From Lachnoclostridium edouardi (GTDB lineage: Bacteria; Bacillota; Clostridia; Lachnospirales; Lachnospiraceae), in assembly GCF_900240245.1 (NCBI RefSeq), contig NZ_OESQ01000001.1, positions 3,256,487-3,320,486 of the forward strand: a stretch of DNA of 64,000 nt. Direction: 5' to 3'. Positions 27,600 through 37,486 of the stretch are shown piece after piece; positions within the stretch are counted from its first letter, which is position 1; each line of letters starts with the position of its first letter. Both the position numbers and the translations under genes were made by a program. Below the pieces are notes generated by a model that saw only the letters and a program-made list of their open reading frames with translations, was not told the origin of the DNA and did no database searches.

Positions 27600-28820
27600 A
27601 TGATTTATAACAATATTGACTTTGATACCTATTTTAAAAATTATCCTACAAAGGACGGATTCTTCGGCAGGTATGGTGGCTCTTATATTCCACCGGAATT
27701 GCAGGCCGCAATGGATGAAATTACTGAAGCATATAACACAATATGTAAATCCAGTAAGTTTATCAGTGAGTTGCGTCGCATCCGAAAGGAGTTTCAAGGA
27801 CGTCCGACACCAATTTCTCATTTAGAGCGTTTGTCTGATAGCATTGGGAATGGTGTGCAGATCTATGTAAAACGAGAGGATTTGAACCACACGGGAGCGC
27901 ATAAACTGAATCACTGTATGGGAGAAGGTCTGCTTGCAAAATACATGGGAAAGAAAAAAGTGATTGCAGAGACAGGTGCCGGTCAGCACGGAGTTGCCCT
28001 TGCAACAGCAGCAGCGTACTTTGGGTTAGAATGCGATATTTATATGGGAGCTGTGGATATAAAAAAGCAGGCACCAAATGTGGCTCGTATGAAGATTCTT
28101 GGTGCAAATGTAATTGAAGTAACAGATGGTCTTGCGACTCTTAAGGAAGCGGTAGATGCAGCTTTTATGGCATATTGCAAAGAATATAAGGATGCAATTT
28201 ATTGTATTGGTTCGGTGGTAGGTCCCCATCCTTTTCCCATGATGGTGCGTGATTTCCAGAGTGTGGTGGGAATTGAGGCAAGAGAGCAGTTTCACGATAT
28301 GACAGGTGAGCTTCCGGATGCAGTGGTTGCCTGCGTTGGAGGCGGTTCCAATGCGATGGGTATTTTCTCAGGATTTCTAAACGATCCGGTAAATATTTAT
28401 GGTGTGGAACCTCTTGGTAAAGGAACAAGTCTTGGGGAACATGCAGCCAGCATAACCTATGGAACGGAAGGAATTATGCATGGCTTTAACAGCATTATGT
28501 TAAAGGACGAGAAAGGGGAACCGGCACCTGTTTATTCGGTTGCAAGTGGTCTTGATTATCCCTCTTGCGGACCGGAACATGCATTTTTGCATGATATTGG
28601 AAGAATTCAATATGAAACAGCAACGGACGAAGAAACCATAGACGCATTTTTCGCACTTTCCCGTATGGAAGGTATCATTCCCGCAATTGAAAGCTCTCAT
28701 GCAGTGGCATATGCCATGAAGCTGGCGAAACAAATGGAAAAAGGTTCGATTTTGGTAAACTTATCCGGAAGAGGAGATAAGGACATGGATTATATTATTG
28801 AAAAATACGGAATTCGATAG
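27600..28820 (+). CDS. trpB: Tryptophan synthase beta chain
   Basis: PLP enzyme joining indole and serine to give tryptophan; 406 residues from the chosen ATG, the usual TrpB1 length. The PLP lysine lies in HTGAHKLN, and [12 protein letters not shown] and the phosphate-binding GGGSNAMG are intact. ATG 27600 was chosen because GGAGG (27587-27591) stands eight bases upstream. It stands alone, with no trpA or other trp gene next to it, so it may salvage indole. Control is by the Trp T-box and perhaps the leader peptide. Confidence 0.93.
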   Translation: MIYNNIDFDTYFKNYPTKDGFFGRYGGSYIPPELQAAMDEITEAYNTICKSSKFISELRRIRKEFQGRPTPISHLERLSDSIGNGVQIYVKREDLNHTGAHKLNHCMGEGLLAKYMGKKKVIAETGAGQHGVALATAAAYFGLECDIYMGAVDIKKQAPNVARMKILGANVIEVTDGLATLKEAVDAAFMAYCKEYKDAIYCIGSVVGPHPFPMMVRDFQSVVGIEAREQFHDMTGELPDAVVACVGGGSNAMGIFSGFLNDPVNIYGVEPLGKGTSLGEHAASITYGTEGIMHGFNSIMLKDEKGEPAPVYSVASGLDYPSCGPEHAFLHDIGRIQYETATDEETIDAFFALSRMEGIIPAIESSHAVAYAMKLAKQMEKGSILVNLSGRGDKDMDYIIEKYGIR

Positions 28821-28841
28821 AGAACTTTTACAGAAATAGAG

Positions 28842-28881
28842 AGAACCTGCCGGTTGTAGCATTCAACAGGCAGGTTCTTTT
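28842..28881 (+). terminator. Terminator after trpB
   Basis: Hairpin AGAACCTGCC/GGCAGGTTCT with further pairing inside (GGTTG/CAAC) and a short T run. It separates trpB from the converging ANTAR gene. Confidence 0.85.
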
Positions 28882-28884
28882 AAA

Positions 28885-29469
28885 TTATTTATATGTCTGC
28901 AAAATCCCTTCTGCAATCTCGCGTCTGGTTACGCATCTGTCCATGGCTTGTTTTTCAATGTAACGGTGTGCATCGGCTTCCGTCATATTGCAGGCTTCAA
29001 TCAATGCCCATTTTGCGCGATTGACAATACGAATTTCTGCCATTTTATCCTCTAAAGATAAGGTTTTCTTTTCGAGCTTGCGCAATCTTTCTCTGATGGA
29101 GCGCATCCAGTCCAAGGAAAGATTGATAGCGGCAGCAGAGGTAGGTTTGCGTAAAGTGAGGACACCATGCTCTAATACCTTGGAATAGGTTTCATCGTAG
29201 ATATCGCCCTTTACTAATATAACAACAACTGTGCTTTTATTACTACAGACATCTATAGCAAATTTTCTTCCGAAATCATCCGGAAGAGGGGTATTTATGA
29301 TAACGAGGTCATAAGCTCTTTCGCTAATTTTTTGCTGAGCAAGACTTATGCTTTTTACTATATCAACAGGAGAATAGTCCTTTGTTGGTAGTAACGCCAG
29401 TAAAGAACTGTTTAAACTTTCAGAGGCTGAAACGAGTAGCACACTGTAGATATGTTCTTTAAAAGGCAT
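28885..29469 (-). CDS. ANTAR-domain RNA-binding antiterminator with degenerate receiver
   Basis: Protein of 194 residues. Residues 1-115 have a response-regulator receiver shape, but the acidic pair is replaced by SAS (about 14-16) and the phosphorylatable aspartate by Asn59 (IINTPLP). The lysine of RKP (Lys108) remains, so activation by ordinary phosphorylation is unlikely. A coiled-coil linker leads to an ANTAR domain (about 133-190) with AKWALIEACNMTEADAHRYI. ANTAR domains bind RNA hexaloops with A at position 1 and G at position 4 and prevent termination; such hairpins lie upstream of four units here. ATG 29469 has GGAGG seven bases upstream. It is the last gene of the glutamate synthase operon, so it would control its own supply. 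Confidence 0.88.
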   Translation of the reverse strand: MPFKEHIYSVLLVSASESLNSSLLALLPTKDYSPVDIVKSISLAQQKISERAYDLVIINTPLPDDFGRKFAIDVCSNKSTVVVILVKGDIYDETYSKVLEHGVLTLRKPTSAAAINLSLDWMRSIRERLRKLEKKTLSLEDKMAEIRIVNRAKWALIEACNMTEADAHRYIEKQAMDRCVTRREIAEGILQTYK

Positions 29470-29500
29470 ACGCATCCCTCCTTTCGTTCATCAGTATATT

Positions 29501-30712
29501 TTAGTCATTACAATATGCTTTAATCAGTGGGTCACATAAAATATTTTTGATGAACGTACTGTTTTTTGCTGTTTCTTTTGCAGCTTCCAAAGAGGTAGGA
29601 AGGTGCCTGAAATTCGCCAAAACTTCTTCGGAGGCGGTATATAAATTAATATCCGCGGCAGGCGGAAGCTCTAATTTGTTTTCAATACCATCCAGGCAGG
29701 CGTATATAATCAAGGCATAAGCGATATACGGATTCAGCATTGGATCAGGAGAACGAAGCTCCGCACGTATATAAGGACTGACCGCAGCAGGGATTCGAAC
29801 CAACTGGGAACGGTTTTCAGCTGACCATGAAATGTATCCGGGAGCTTTATTGGTTCCCAAACGCTTATAGGAAGCCTCTAAAGGATTCAAAAATACTGTC
29901 ATATCTGAAATGTGCTTTAGCACTCCGGCAATCGCACAGGACATGAGAGGATCCTTGTAAATTTCCTTGATGGAGAAATTTATGTGCATACCATTGCCGG
30001 GAAGTTTGTCCAAAGGCTTTGGTGAAAAGTCCGCATAGATTCCGTTTCTGTTTGCAATTGTCTTAACAACCGCAGAAAAGGTAAGAGCATCATCCGCAGC
30101 GGACAATGGATTGGAATTGCGGAAATCTATTTCATTTTGACCGGGACCTTCCTCATGGTGTGAGCTTTCCGGATAAATGCCCATCTGCTCCAGAGTCAGG
30201 CAAATTTCACGACGGATATTTTCACCTTTGTCCTCCGGTGCAATATCCATATAACTAGCTTGGTCATACGGTGTTTGGGTAGGATTCCCAAATTCATCAC
30301 GATTAAAAAGATAGAATTCCATTTCTGAACCGAATTGGAAGTGATAGCCTTTTTCCGCGGCATCAGCGATGGCTTTTTTCAACAGTTGTCTGGTATCACA
30401 TTCAAAAGGACTTCCATCGGGCCAGGTGATTTCACAAAGCATACGAACAACGCGTCCATGCTCAGGTCGCCAAGGTAAAATGACGAGAGTGGAAGGATCC
30501 GGATGTAAAAATAGGTCAGAATGAATACTGGTATCAAATCCTGCAATAGACCATGCATCTATTGCAATGCCGTGTTCAAAGGCACGATTTAATTCTGTAG
30601 GCATAATGGAGATGTTTTTTTGCTTTCCATATATGTCGCAAAATGCCAAGCGGATAAACTTCACATCTTCCTCTTCGACGAACTGCATAACTTCCTGTTT
30701 TGTGTAATTCAT
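29501..30712 (-). CDS. glnA: Glutamine synthetase, type I, short form
   Basis: Ligates ammonia to glutamate using ATP. The 403 residues are shorter than the usual 440-470 of type I enzymes. The core motifs are present: GSEMEFYLF, SSHHEEGPGQNEIDF, GNGMHINFS and RLGTNKAPGYISWS, with AELRSPDP after it, so it may still be active. ATG 30712 was chosen (AGGT site upstream); the longer frame starting at 30745 would overlap the preceding gene. A second, type III synthetase is encoded 7 kb away. Position after the glutamate synthase subunits indicates a complete GS-GOGAT operon. Confidence 0.9.
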   Translation of the reverse strand: MNYTKQEVMQFVEEEDVKFIRLAFCDIYGKQKNISIMPTELNRAFEHGIAIDAWSIAGFDTSIHSDLFLHPDPSTLVILPWRPEHGRVVRMLCEITWPDGSPFECDTRQLLKKAIADAAEKGYHFQFGSEMEFYLFNRDEFGNPTQTPYDQASYMDIAPEDKGENIRREICLTLEQMGIYPESSHHEEGPGQNEIDFRNSNPLSAADDALTFSAVVKTIANRNGIYADFSPKPLDKLPGNGMHINFSIKEIYKDPLMSCAIAGVLKHISDMTVFLNPLEASYKRLGTNKAPGYISWSAENRSQLVRIPAAVSPYIRAELRSPDPMLNPYIAYALIIYACLDGIENKLELPPAADINLYTASEEVLANFRHLPTSLEAAKETAKNSTFIKNILCDPLIKAYCND

Positions 30713-30731
30713 AGTGCACCTGCTTTCTTTA

Positions 30732-31454
30732 TTAGTTTGCAACATACATTTGCTTGTACGGATTCTTGGAATCCGGAGTGATTATAGTAAAACAAGCATC
30801 CATTATGGTATCTGCGTCATATTCAAATGCAGTACAAAAAGAAGATATATATTCCCTAATTTCTGAAAGATCCTCATTTGTAGCGGTTCTAACAGATACA
30901 TTGTCAGGAAAATGTATGTTTTTACAATTAGAGCGAAGAAACATTTTTCCGCCATGCATACCGGTACAAGGGAAGTTGCTGACAATTTCCTTTCCATCGC
31001 TGTCAATGCCCAAAGCAATAATAATGCCGCCTGCCTGATATTCACCAAGGAAACTTCCACAAACTCCGCCGATAATCATAACAGGACGTTTTTCCTTGTA
31101 TTCCTTCATGTGAATACCGGCGCGGTATCCTGCATTTCCCTTAACGTAGATATGTCCTCCACGCATTGCATAGCCTGCAGCATCACCGATATTACCATGG
31201 ATAATGATGTTTCCTTCATTCATAGTATCACCGACAGCATCCTGGGCATTTCCGAAAACAGTAATATTTGCACCGTTTAAGTATGCACCGAGAGCATTGC
31301 CGGGAGTTCCGGTAATGTTTATCTCTTTGTCCCTTAGTCCTGCAGCAATAAAACGTTGTCCAAGACAGTTTTTGATGGAAACATTTTCTTCGGATTCTCT
31401 GATTTTTGTATTAAGTAATTGGTAATCCATTTGTTTTGCATCTAATATCATCAT
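30732..31454 (-). CDS. Glutamate synthase GXGXG-domain subunit (GltB domain 3)
   Basis: A beta-helix protein of 240 residues corresponding to the C-terminal third of bacterial GltB, here a separate polypeptide. It shows repeats ending in G-x-x-x-G, such as GTPGNALGAYLNGANITVFG, GDTMNEGNIIIHGNIGDAAG and MRGGHIYVKGNAGYRAG. The domain connects the amidotransferase and FMN domains structurally. It starts three bases after the flavoprotein gene. The split arrangement recalls archaeal-type glutamate synthases. Confidence 0.85.
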   Translation of the reverse strand: MMILDAKQMDYQLLNTKIRESEENVSIKNCLGQRFIAAGLRDKEINITGTPGNALGAYLNGANITVFGNAQDAVGDTMNEGNIIIHGNIGDAAGYAMRGGHIYVKGNAGYRAGIHMKEYKEKRPVMIIGGVCGSFLGEYQAGGIIIALGIDSDGKEIVSNFPCTGMHGGKMFLRSNCKNIHFPDNVSVRTATNEDLSEIREYISSFCTAFEYDADTIMDACFTIITPDSKNPYKQMYVAN

Positions 31455-31456
31455 AA

Positions 31457-32686
31457 TTATACTGTACCTCCCAGTTTTTTTCCACGATATTTAGAAGAAA
31501 ATGGAATAAGGGAAGGAGACTTCTTTAAAATATCAAAATTTAGGGTATTCAATGGAGTCTTTTCTCTTATGAGAGAAGTGTAAATACCGGCTCTATCCAC
31601 ATTTCCAATCAGCATAAAGCCAACAAGTAGATTGTCTTCTACGAATAATCTCTTGATGGAGTTTTCGCTTTTTTCTTCGTACATTTCACCGGTATATTTT
31701 CCGGCAGTAAGGGCATGAAGACCAAAGAAGCCAATGGCATTCATAGGAATTGCATTGTCAAAGGTATTTGTGTTTCCTGCCATGTTGAGTCCGGCACAAT
31801 GTCCCTGCATATATGCGTTGGGAAGAATTGCAATGATACGTTTTTCTCCGGTGGTAGCATCACATCCCTGGGTACAGTCACCGGCTGCAAAAATATCTGG
31901 AAGAGATGTATGCATTGAATTATCAATGAGAATACCTCTATCTGTTTCGCCATTACAATCCTTAACAAGCGATATATTTGGACGAACACCAACAGCTAAA
32001 ACTAAAACATCAAAGTGTACTTCTTTACCGCTCTTCATAAAAGCTGTATTCGTATCAAAACGTTCAGCACTGTCACCTAGCATGAAAGAGATACCGTGTT
32101 CTTCCAATTTCTTTTGCATCATTGAAGCACAAGAATCATCTAGAATACTAGAAAGTACTCTGGTGGCTAAGTCGCAAACAGTAATGCTCTTTACGCGCTT
32201 GCACAGTCCTTCGGCACACTTGAGACCGATGAGACCGGCTCCGACAATTAAAATCTGTGAGTGCTCGTCTATTGCCTGTTCGAGCTGTAGGGTGTCGTTT
32301 TCAGTCATAAAGGTATATTTGTTTGCTACTGTGTCAAGACCGGCAAAAGGGGGAATAAAAGGGGATGATCCGGTAGCGACGCAAAGAGAATCATAAGGAA
32401 TTTGTCTGCCATTATCTAATAGAACAAAATGTTTTGCAGAGTTGATGGCTGTAACTGTTCCATAGACAAGTTCACAATTGTTTTCAGTATAAAAAGTGTC
32501 AGGACGGTATTTCATTTTTTCAAAGTCGGTTTTCCCTTGTAGGTAGTAGGAGATTAGAGGTCTGCAATATACCGGACGGTTTTCATTGGTAATCATGAAT
32601 ATTTTGCTTTCTTTATCAATGGTTCGAATACCTTCTATACATCCTACAGCAGCAATGCCGCCACCGATTATTACATATTGCTTCAT
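31457..32686 (-). CDS. FAD-dependent NAD(P)H oxidoreductase of the glutamate synthase operon
   Basis: Pyridine nucleotide-disulfide-type flavoprotein of 409 residues without the redox cysteine pair. The N-terminal FAD motif is VIIGGGIAAVGCIEG, the second nucleotide site is QILIVGAGLIGLKCAEGL, and the FAD C-terminal motif is IFAAGDC. It resembles NirB/rubredoxin-reductase-like enzymes rather than GltD. Given its neighbours (ferredoxin and FMN-glutamate synthase), it probably feeds electrons from NAD(P)H through the ferredoxin subunit. Its start overlaps the ferredoxin gene's stop by four bases. Confidence 0.85.
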   Translation of the reverse strand: MKQYVIIGGGIAAVGCIEGIRTIDKESKIFMITNENRPVYCRPLISYYLQGKTDFEKMKYRPDTFYTENNCELVYGTVTAINSAKHFVLLDNGRQIPYDSLCVATGSSPFIPPFAGLDTVANKYTFMTENDTLQLEQAIDEHSQILIVGAGLIGLKCAEGLCKRVKSITVCDLATRVLSSILDDSCASMMQKKLEEHGISFMLGDSAERFDTNTAFMKSGKEVHFDVLVLAVGVRPNISLVKDCNGETDRGILIDNSMHTSLPDIFAAGDCTQGCDATTGEKRIIAILPNAYMQGHCAGLNMAGNTNTFDNAIPMNAIGFFGLHALTAGKYTGEMYEEKSENSIKRLFVEDNLLVGFMLIGNVDRAGIYTSLIREKTPLNTLNFDILKKSPSLIPFSSKYRGKKLGGTV

Positions 32687-33126
32687 TCTCGCTCACCTCT
32701 TTCCTCATATACAATTGCACGGTTAGGACACCCTTTGACGCAGGCAGGTTCACCACAACTGTTTTCCATGCATAGTTCACATTTTTGTACGGTGCCCTCT
32801 TCATTGTGAGAAATAGCACCATAGGGACAAACTAAAATGCAGGTATAGCAACCAATGCACTTTGTTTTATCAATAACCACAGTTCCGTCTGAAGATTTAG
32901 ATAATGCACCGGAAATGCAGCTTTTGATGCATATTGGCTCTGTGCAGTGCCGACAGGATACCGCAAAAGTAATCCTTTCATCGTTTTCGACCCTGATTCG
33001 AGGATATATTGTATTGTCTTTCAAGGCTTTTACCATATCCTTATGACCGGAATTGGCAAAGGCACAGTTGTATTCACATAGATGGCATCCCAGACACCAT
33101 TGTTCATTTACATATACTCTTTTCAT
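32683..33126 (-). CDS. Multi-cluster 4Fe-4S ferredoxin subunit
   Basis: Electron-transfer protein of 147 residues with four cysteine groups: CLGCHLCEYNC, CRHCTEPICIKSC, CIGCYTCILVCPYG and CELCMENSCGEPACVKGCP, enough for up to four 4Fe-4S clusters, as in HycB/DmsB-like subunits. ATG 33126 was chosen because AGGTG lies nine bases upstream; earlier in-frame ATGs lie within the preceding gene. It likely passes electrons between the flavoprotein and the FMN glutamate synthase. Confidence 0.86.
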   Translation of the reverse strand: MKRVYVNEQWCLGCHLCEYNCAFANSGHKDMVKALKDNTIYPRIRVENDERITFAVSCRHCTEPICIKSCISGALSKSSDGTVVIDKTKCIGCYTCILVCPYGAISHNEEGTVQKCELCMENSCGEPACVKGCPNRAIVYEERGERE

Positions 33127-33127
33127 A

Positions 33128-34633
33128 TCATTCACCTGCATGTGAGATTCCAAGAATCTCAAGTTCCTTTTCTGTAAGATTGATACCTCGAAGCATTAAG
33201 CGATTACCACGTAACGCTTCAATGGAGTTGATACCCATACCGCCCATCAGCTCTTTGATTTCGTGCTTCCATGCTGTCATAAGGTTGATAAGACGCATGC
33301 TTCCTATTTCGGGATTCAGACGTTTTACAAGGTCCGGCTGTTGGGTAGCAATTCCCCAGTTGCATTTTCCGGTTTGACAGGTACGACATAAATGGCAACC
33401 CATTGCCAAAAGAGCAGCAGTTGCAATATAACAAGCATCTGCACCCAGAGCGATTGCTTTTACAACGTCGGAAGCACTTCGAATGCTACCGCCTACCACG
33501 AGGGATACATTATTTCGAATACCTTCCTCGCGGAGTCTCTGGTCACAGGCTGCAAGAGCAAGCTCAATAGGAATGCCCACATTATCACGGCTTCTGGTTG
33601 GTGCAGCTCCTGTGCCACCGCGGAAACCGTCTATTGCAATGATGTCAGCGCCGCTTCGTGCAATACCGCTGGCAATAGCCGCAATATTATGTACAGCAGC
33701 AACCTTTACAATGATTGGCTTTTTGTATTGTGTGGCCTCCTTTAAGGAATAAACCAACTGTCTTAAGTCCTCGATAGAATAAATATCATGATGAGGAGCA
33801 GGAGAGATTGCGTCGGAGCCTTCGGGAATCATTCTGGTGCGGGAAACGTCCCCAACAATTTTGGTGCCCGGAAGATGTCCGCCAATGCCCGGCTTAGCAC
33901 CCTGGCCCATTTTTATTTCAACTGCAGCACCGGTTTTCAGATAATCCTCATGGACTCCGAAACGTCCGGAAGCAACCTGGACTATGGTATTGGGACCATA
34001 TACATAGAAGTTTTCGTGTAAACCACCCTCACCGGTGTTATAATAAATACCCAGTTCACTTGCCGCAATTGCGAGGCTCTTGTGAGCATTATAGCTGATG
34101 GAGCCGTAGCTCATAGCGGAGAACATAACGGGCATAGAGAGTTCAAGCTGAGGACTGAGGTTATTCACAATCCTGCCATTTTCATCACGCTCAATGGAAG
34201 TCGGTTTTTTTCCCAGAAAAACACGGGTTTCCATAGGCTCGCGCAGAGGGTCAATGGGAGGATTGGTTACCTGGGAAGCATTGATTAATATTTTGTCCCA
34301 ATATACCGGAAGTGGCTTGGGATTTCCCATGGATGAAAGTAAGACACCGCCACTGTTTGCCTGCTTATATATTTCTTTAATGGTATCGTTAGACCAGTTT
34401 GCATTTTCACGAAGCGTGCAGTCACTTTTTACAATCTTTAACGCTTTTGTAGGACATAGGGATACACAACGCTGGCAGTTAACACATTTAGAAGCATCGC
34501 ATAACATGACATTACCTTCTTCATCGAAGCTATGTACTTCATTGGCACATTGGCGTTCACATACACGGCAGCCAATACAACGATTGTGATCTCTCACAAC
34601 TTCAAATTCAGGATAAACATAGATATCATTCAT
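33128..34633 (-). CDS. Glutamate synthase FMN-domain subunit with N-terminal ferredoxin domain
   Basis: Catalytic subunit of 501 residues that reduces 2-oxoglutarate plus ammonia to glutamate. Residues 15-75 carry two 4Fe-4S motifs (CIGCRVCERQC, CVNCQRCVSLCP). The rest is the GltB central FMN barrel, with MSYGSIS, GEGGLH, KPGIGGHLPG and IDGFRGGTGAAP, and cluster cysteines near CHLCRTCQTGKC. This is the archaeal-type fusion of ferredoxin and FMN domains. The stop of the amidotransferase gene overlaps its start. Confidence 0.9.
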   Translation of the reverse strand: MNDIYVYPEFEVVRDHNRCIGCRVCERQCANEVHSFDEEGNVMLCDASKCVNCQRCVSLCPTKALKIVKSDCTLRENANWSNDTIKEIYKQANSGGVLLSSMGNPKPLPVYWDKILINASQVTNPPIDPLREPMETRVFLGKKPTSIERDENGRIVNNLSPQLELSMPVMFSAMSYGSISYNAHKSLAIAASELGIYYNTGEGGLHENFYVYGPNTIVQVASGRFGVHEDYLKTGAAVEIKMGQGAKPGIGGHLPGTKIVGDVSRTRMIPEGSDAISPAPHHDIYSIEDLRQLVYSLKEATQYKKPIIVKVAAVHNIAAIASGIARSGADIIAIDGFRGGTGAAPTRSRDNVGIPIELALAACDQRLREEGIRNNVSLVVGGSIRSASDVVKAIALGADACYIATAALLAMGCHLCRTCQTGKCNWGIATQQPDLVKRLNPEIGSMRLINLMTAWKHEIKELMGGMGINSIEALRGNRLMLRGINLTEKELEILGISHAGE

Positions 34634-35724
34634 TAGTATTTGCCCTCCTTAACTTTTACGATAACCGGTTCTCCACCGGCAGGAGCATATATATTCTCCG
34701 CATCCGGCTCCATAGTACGGATAGCAGCTTCCTCGCTGGCGATAAAGACTTTATCATCTTTCTCAGCAACTACCATAGAACGGAGCTTCAGTCTGTCATT
34801 AAGTGCCATAAGACCACCTCCAAAGCCTAAAATAATGGAAAATGGTCCGGTAATTAATAGACTGGAGAAGACGCTTCTTAAATAGGTTAGTTTCTCTTGT
34901 TCCGTTGCCTCTCTTTGCTTTATTGTGTTCCAAAAAGGAGCAGCAATTACAGATGCAGCGTCCTCTAAAGTGAGCTTTTGCCTGCGAAGCAGGTAATCTG
35001 CAATATAGGTAATTACCTCTGTATCAGTCTGAAGGGTACATTTGTAACCAAACATTTCAATAAAACGACGGTTTGCATCGTAGGATGAAATCTCACCATT
35101 ATGTACAATGGAGTAATCGAGCAGTGCAAAGGGATGTGCACCACCCCACCAGCCGGGGGTATTAGTAGGGTACCTGCCATGTGCAGTCCAGCTGTATGCT
35201 TCATATTCCTCCAGACGATAGAAGTGTCCTACATCTTCAGGGAAACCAACCGCTTTAAATGCGCCCATGTTTTTGCCGGAGGAGAATACATAGCAACCCT
35301 GCATTTGGGTGTTGATTCTGGTTACAATACGAACCACATATTCCTTTTCATCCAATTGCATGGAAGCAAGGACAGAAGAAAGCGGCGATACAAAATACCG
35401 CCAGATTAAAGGCTCATCTGTAATGGCAGGTATTTTCCTGGTGGGTATATTTTCAGCCTTGACAATTTCAAAACTATCCTTTAGGAAGCGTTCGCATTCT
35501 GTTCGGCAATTGTGGTCATTATAAAAAATATGTAGAGCATACTGTTCTTTGTATTCCGGATAAATGCCATATGCAGCAAAGCCACCACCAAGACCGTTGG
35601 AGCGATCATGCATAGGCTTCATACTTTCAATAATTATTTCGCCTGTCATACGTTTTCCTTCTTTAGAAATGACGCCAGCGATGGCACATCCGGATGGGAT
35701 TCTGATTTGACCTTCTTTTTTCAT
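34633..35724 (-). CDS. Class II glutamine amidotransferase subunit of glutamate synthase
   Basis: The 363-residue protein matches the stand-alone GltB amidotransferase domain that releases ammonia from glutamine. The likely nucleophile is Cys13 in IPSGCAIAG, not Cys2. Further class II marks are GRYPTNTPGWWGGAHPF and the VHNGEISSYDANR loop. ATG 35724 was chosen (AAGGAA nine bases upstream), since the frame start at 35769 lies inside the terminator of the leader. First gene of the ANTAR-containing operon. Confidence 0.86.
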   Translation of the reverse strand: MKKEGQIRIPSGCAIAGVISKEGKRMTGEIIIESMKPMHDRSNGLGGGFAAYGIYPEYKEQYALHIFYNDHNCRTECERFLKDSFEIVKAENIPTRKIPAITDEPLIWRYFVSPLSSVLASMQLDEKEYVVRIVTRINTQMQGCYVFSSGKNMGAFKAVGFPEDVGHFYRLEEYEAYSWTAHGRYPTNTPGWWGGAHPFALLDYSIVHNGEISSYDANRRFIEMFGYKCTLQTDTEVITYIADYLLRRQKLTLEDAASVIAAPFWNTIKQREATEQEKLTYLRSVFSSLLITGPFSIILGFGGGLMALNDRLKLRSMVVAEKDDKVFIASEEAAIRTMEPDAENIYAPAGGEPVIVKVKEGKY

Positions 35725-35749
35725 AAGCGTGAGTTCCTTTCGATAAAAT

Positions 35750-35818
35750 AAAAAAGCAAAGGTGCTCATTTGAACAAGAGAAATTTCTCAATATTCAAAT
35801 GAACACCTTTGCCCATTT
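35750..35818 (-). promoter_or_regulatory. ANTAR-type hexaloop hairpin overlapping a terminator (glutamate synthase operon leader)
   Basis: Minus strand, starting about seven bases after the -10 element. A hairpin AAAUGGGC-[AAAGGU]-GUUCAUUU (35797-35818) has an eight-pair stem and six-base loop with A1 and G4. The mutually exclusive hairpin pairs GCAAAGGTGTTCATTTGAA with TTCAAATGAGCACCTTTGC and ends in six Ts (35750-35812). The first hairpin uses the left arm of the terminator, so stabilising it should allow read-through. The downstream operon encodes the ANTAR protein. Confidence 0.8.
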
Positions 35819-35824
35819 GCGACT

Positions 35825-35853
35825 AATATAAACCCAGATGAGAGAATTGTCAA
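35825..35853 (-). promoter_or_regulatory. Promoter of the glutamate synthase/glnA/ANTAR operon
   Basis: Minus strand TTGACA (35848-35853), exactly 17 bases, TATATT (35825-35830). It diverges from the gdhA promoter. Between the two -35 boxes is a 17-base palindrome (TCAAAAAT-T-ATTTTTGA, 35874-35890). Confidence 0.75.
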
Positions 35854-35899
35854 TTACCAATTGAGATAAAAAATCAAAAATTATTTTTGAAAAAAACTG

Positions 35900-35928
35900 T
35901 TGACAACTAAATTGGCAGGGTGTAATAT
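35900..35928 (+). promoter_or_regulatory. Promoter of gdhA
   Basis: TTGACA (35900-35905), 17-base spacer, TAATAT (35923-35928). The leader hairpin starts ten bases after the -10 element, so transcription should begin just before it. Confidence 0.75.
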
Positions 35929-35937
35929 CACACTCGT

Positions 35938-35992
35938 AAAGGCAATGGCGTCTTTAAGGATTATAACCTTGAAGACTTCTTTGCCTTTTTTT
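35938..35992 (+). promoter_or_regulatory. ANTAR-type hexaloop hairpin overlapping a terminator (gdhA leader)
   Basis: AAAGGC-[AAUGGC]-GUCUUU (35938-35955): six-pair stem, six-base loop with A1 and G4. The same bases form the left arm of a longer hairpin with CCTTGAAGACTTCTTTGCC followed by seven Ts. The terminator stem has one small internal mismatch. Confidence 0.78.
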
Positions 35993-36025
35993 GTTATCCA
36001 AATTGATATCAAATACAATATTTAA

Positions 36026-37390
<1,365 letters not shown>

Positions 37391-37406
37391 AATAAATATG
37401 TGAGAT

Positions 37407-37460
37407 AAGGGCAAAGGCGTCTTTGATGTATATAAGCATTAAGGATGCCTTTCTCTATTT
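37407..37460 (+). promoter_or_regulatory. ANTAR-type hexaloop hairpin overlapping a terminator-like hairpin (glnN leader)
   Basis: AAGGGC-[AAAGGC]-GUCUUU (37407-37424): six-base loop with A1 and G4. The overlapping long hairpin pairs AAAGGCGTCTTTGATGT with AGCATTAAGGATGCCTT, with several G-U pairs, but the following tract (TCTCTATTTC) is a weak T run. A possible -10 (TAAAAT, 37388-37393) lies at the gdhA stop, with no good -35, so read-through from gdhA is as likely as a local start. Confidence 0.68.
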
Positions 37461-37486
37461 CAAGATAGAAAACAAGGAGGATTATT

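Noticed and set aside
35725..35769. Longer start for the amidotransferase subunit at 35769.
   Set aside because: It lies inside the attenuator hairpin, and a ribosome site precedes ATG 35724.
35938..35992. Glutamine (glnA/downstream-peptide) riboswitch in the nitrogen leaders.
   Set aside because: The leaders are only about 55 bases and fully used by the hexaloop and terminator hairpins; the conserved glnA-motif core was not seen.
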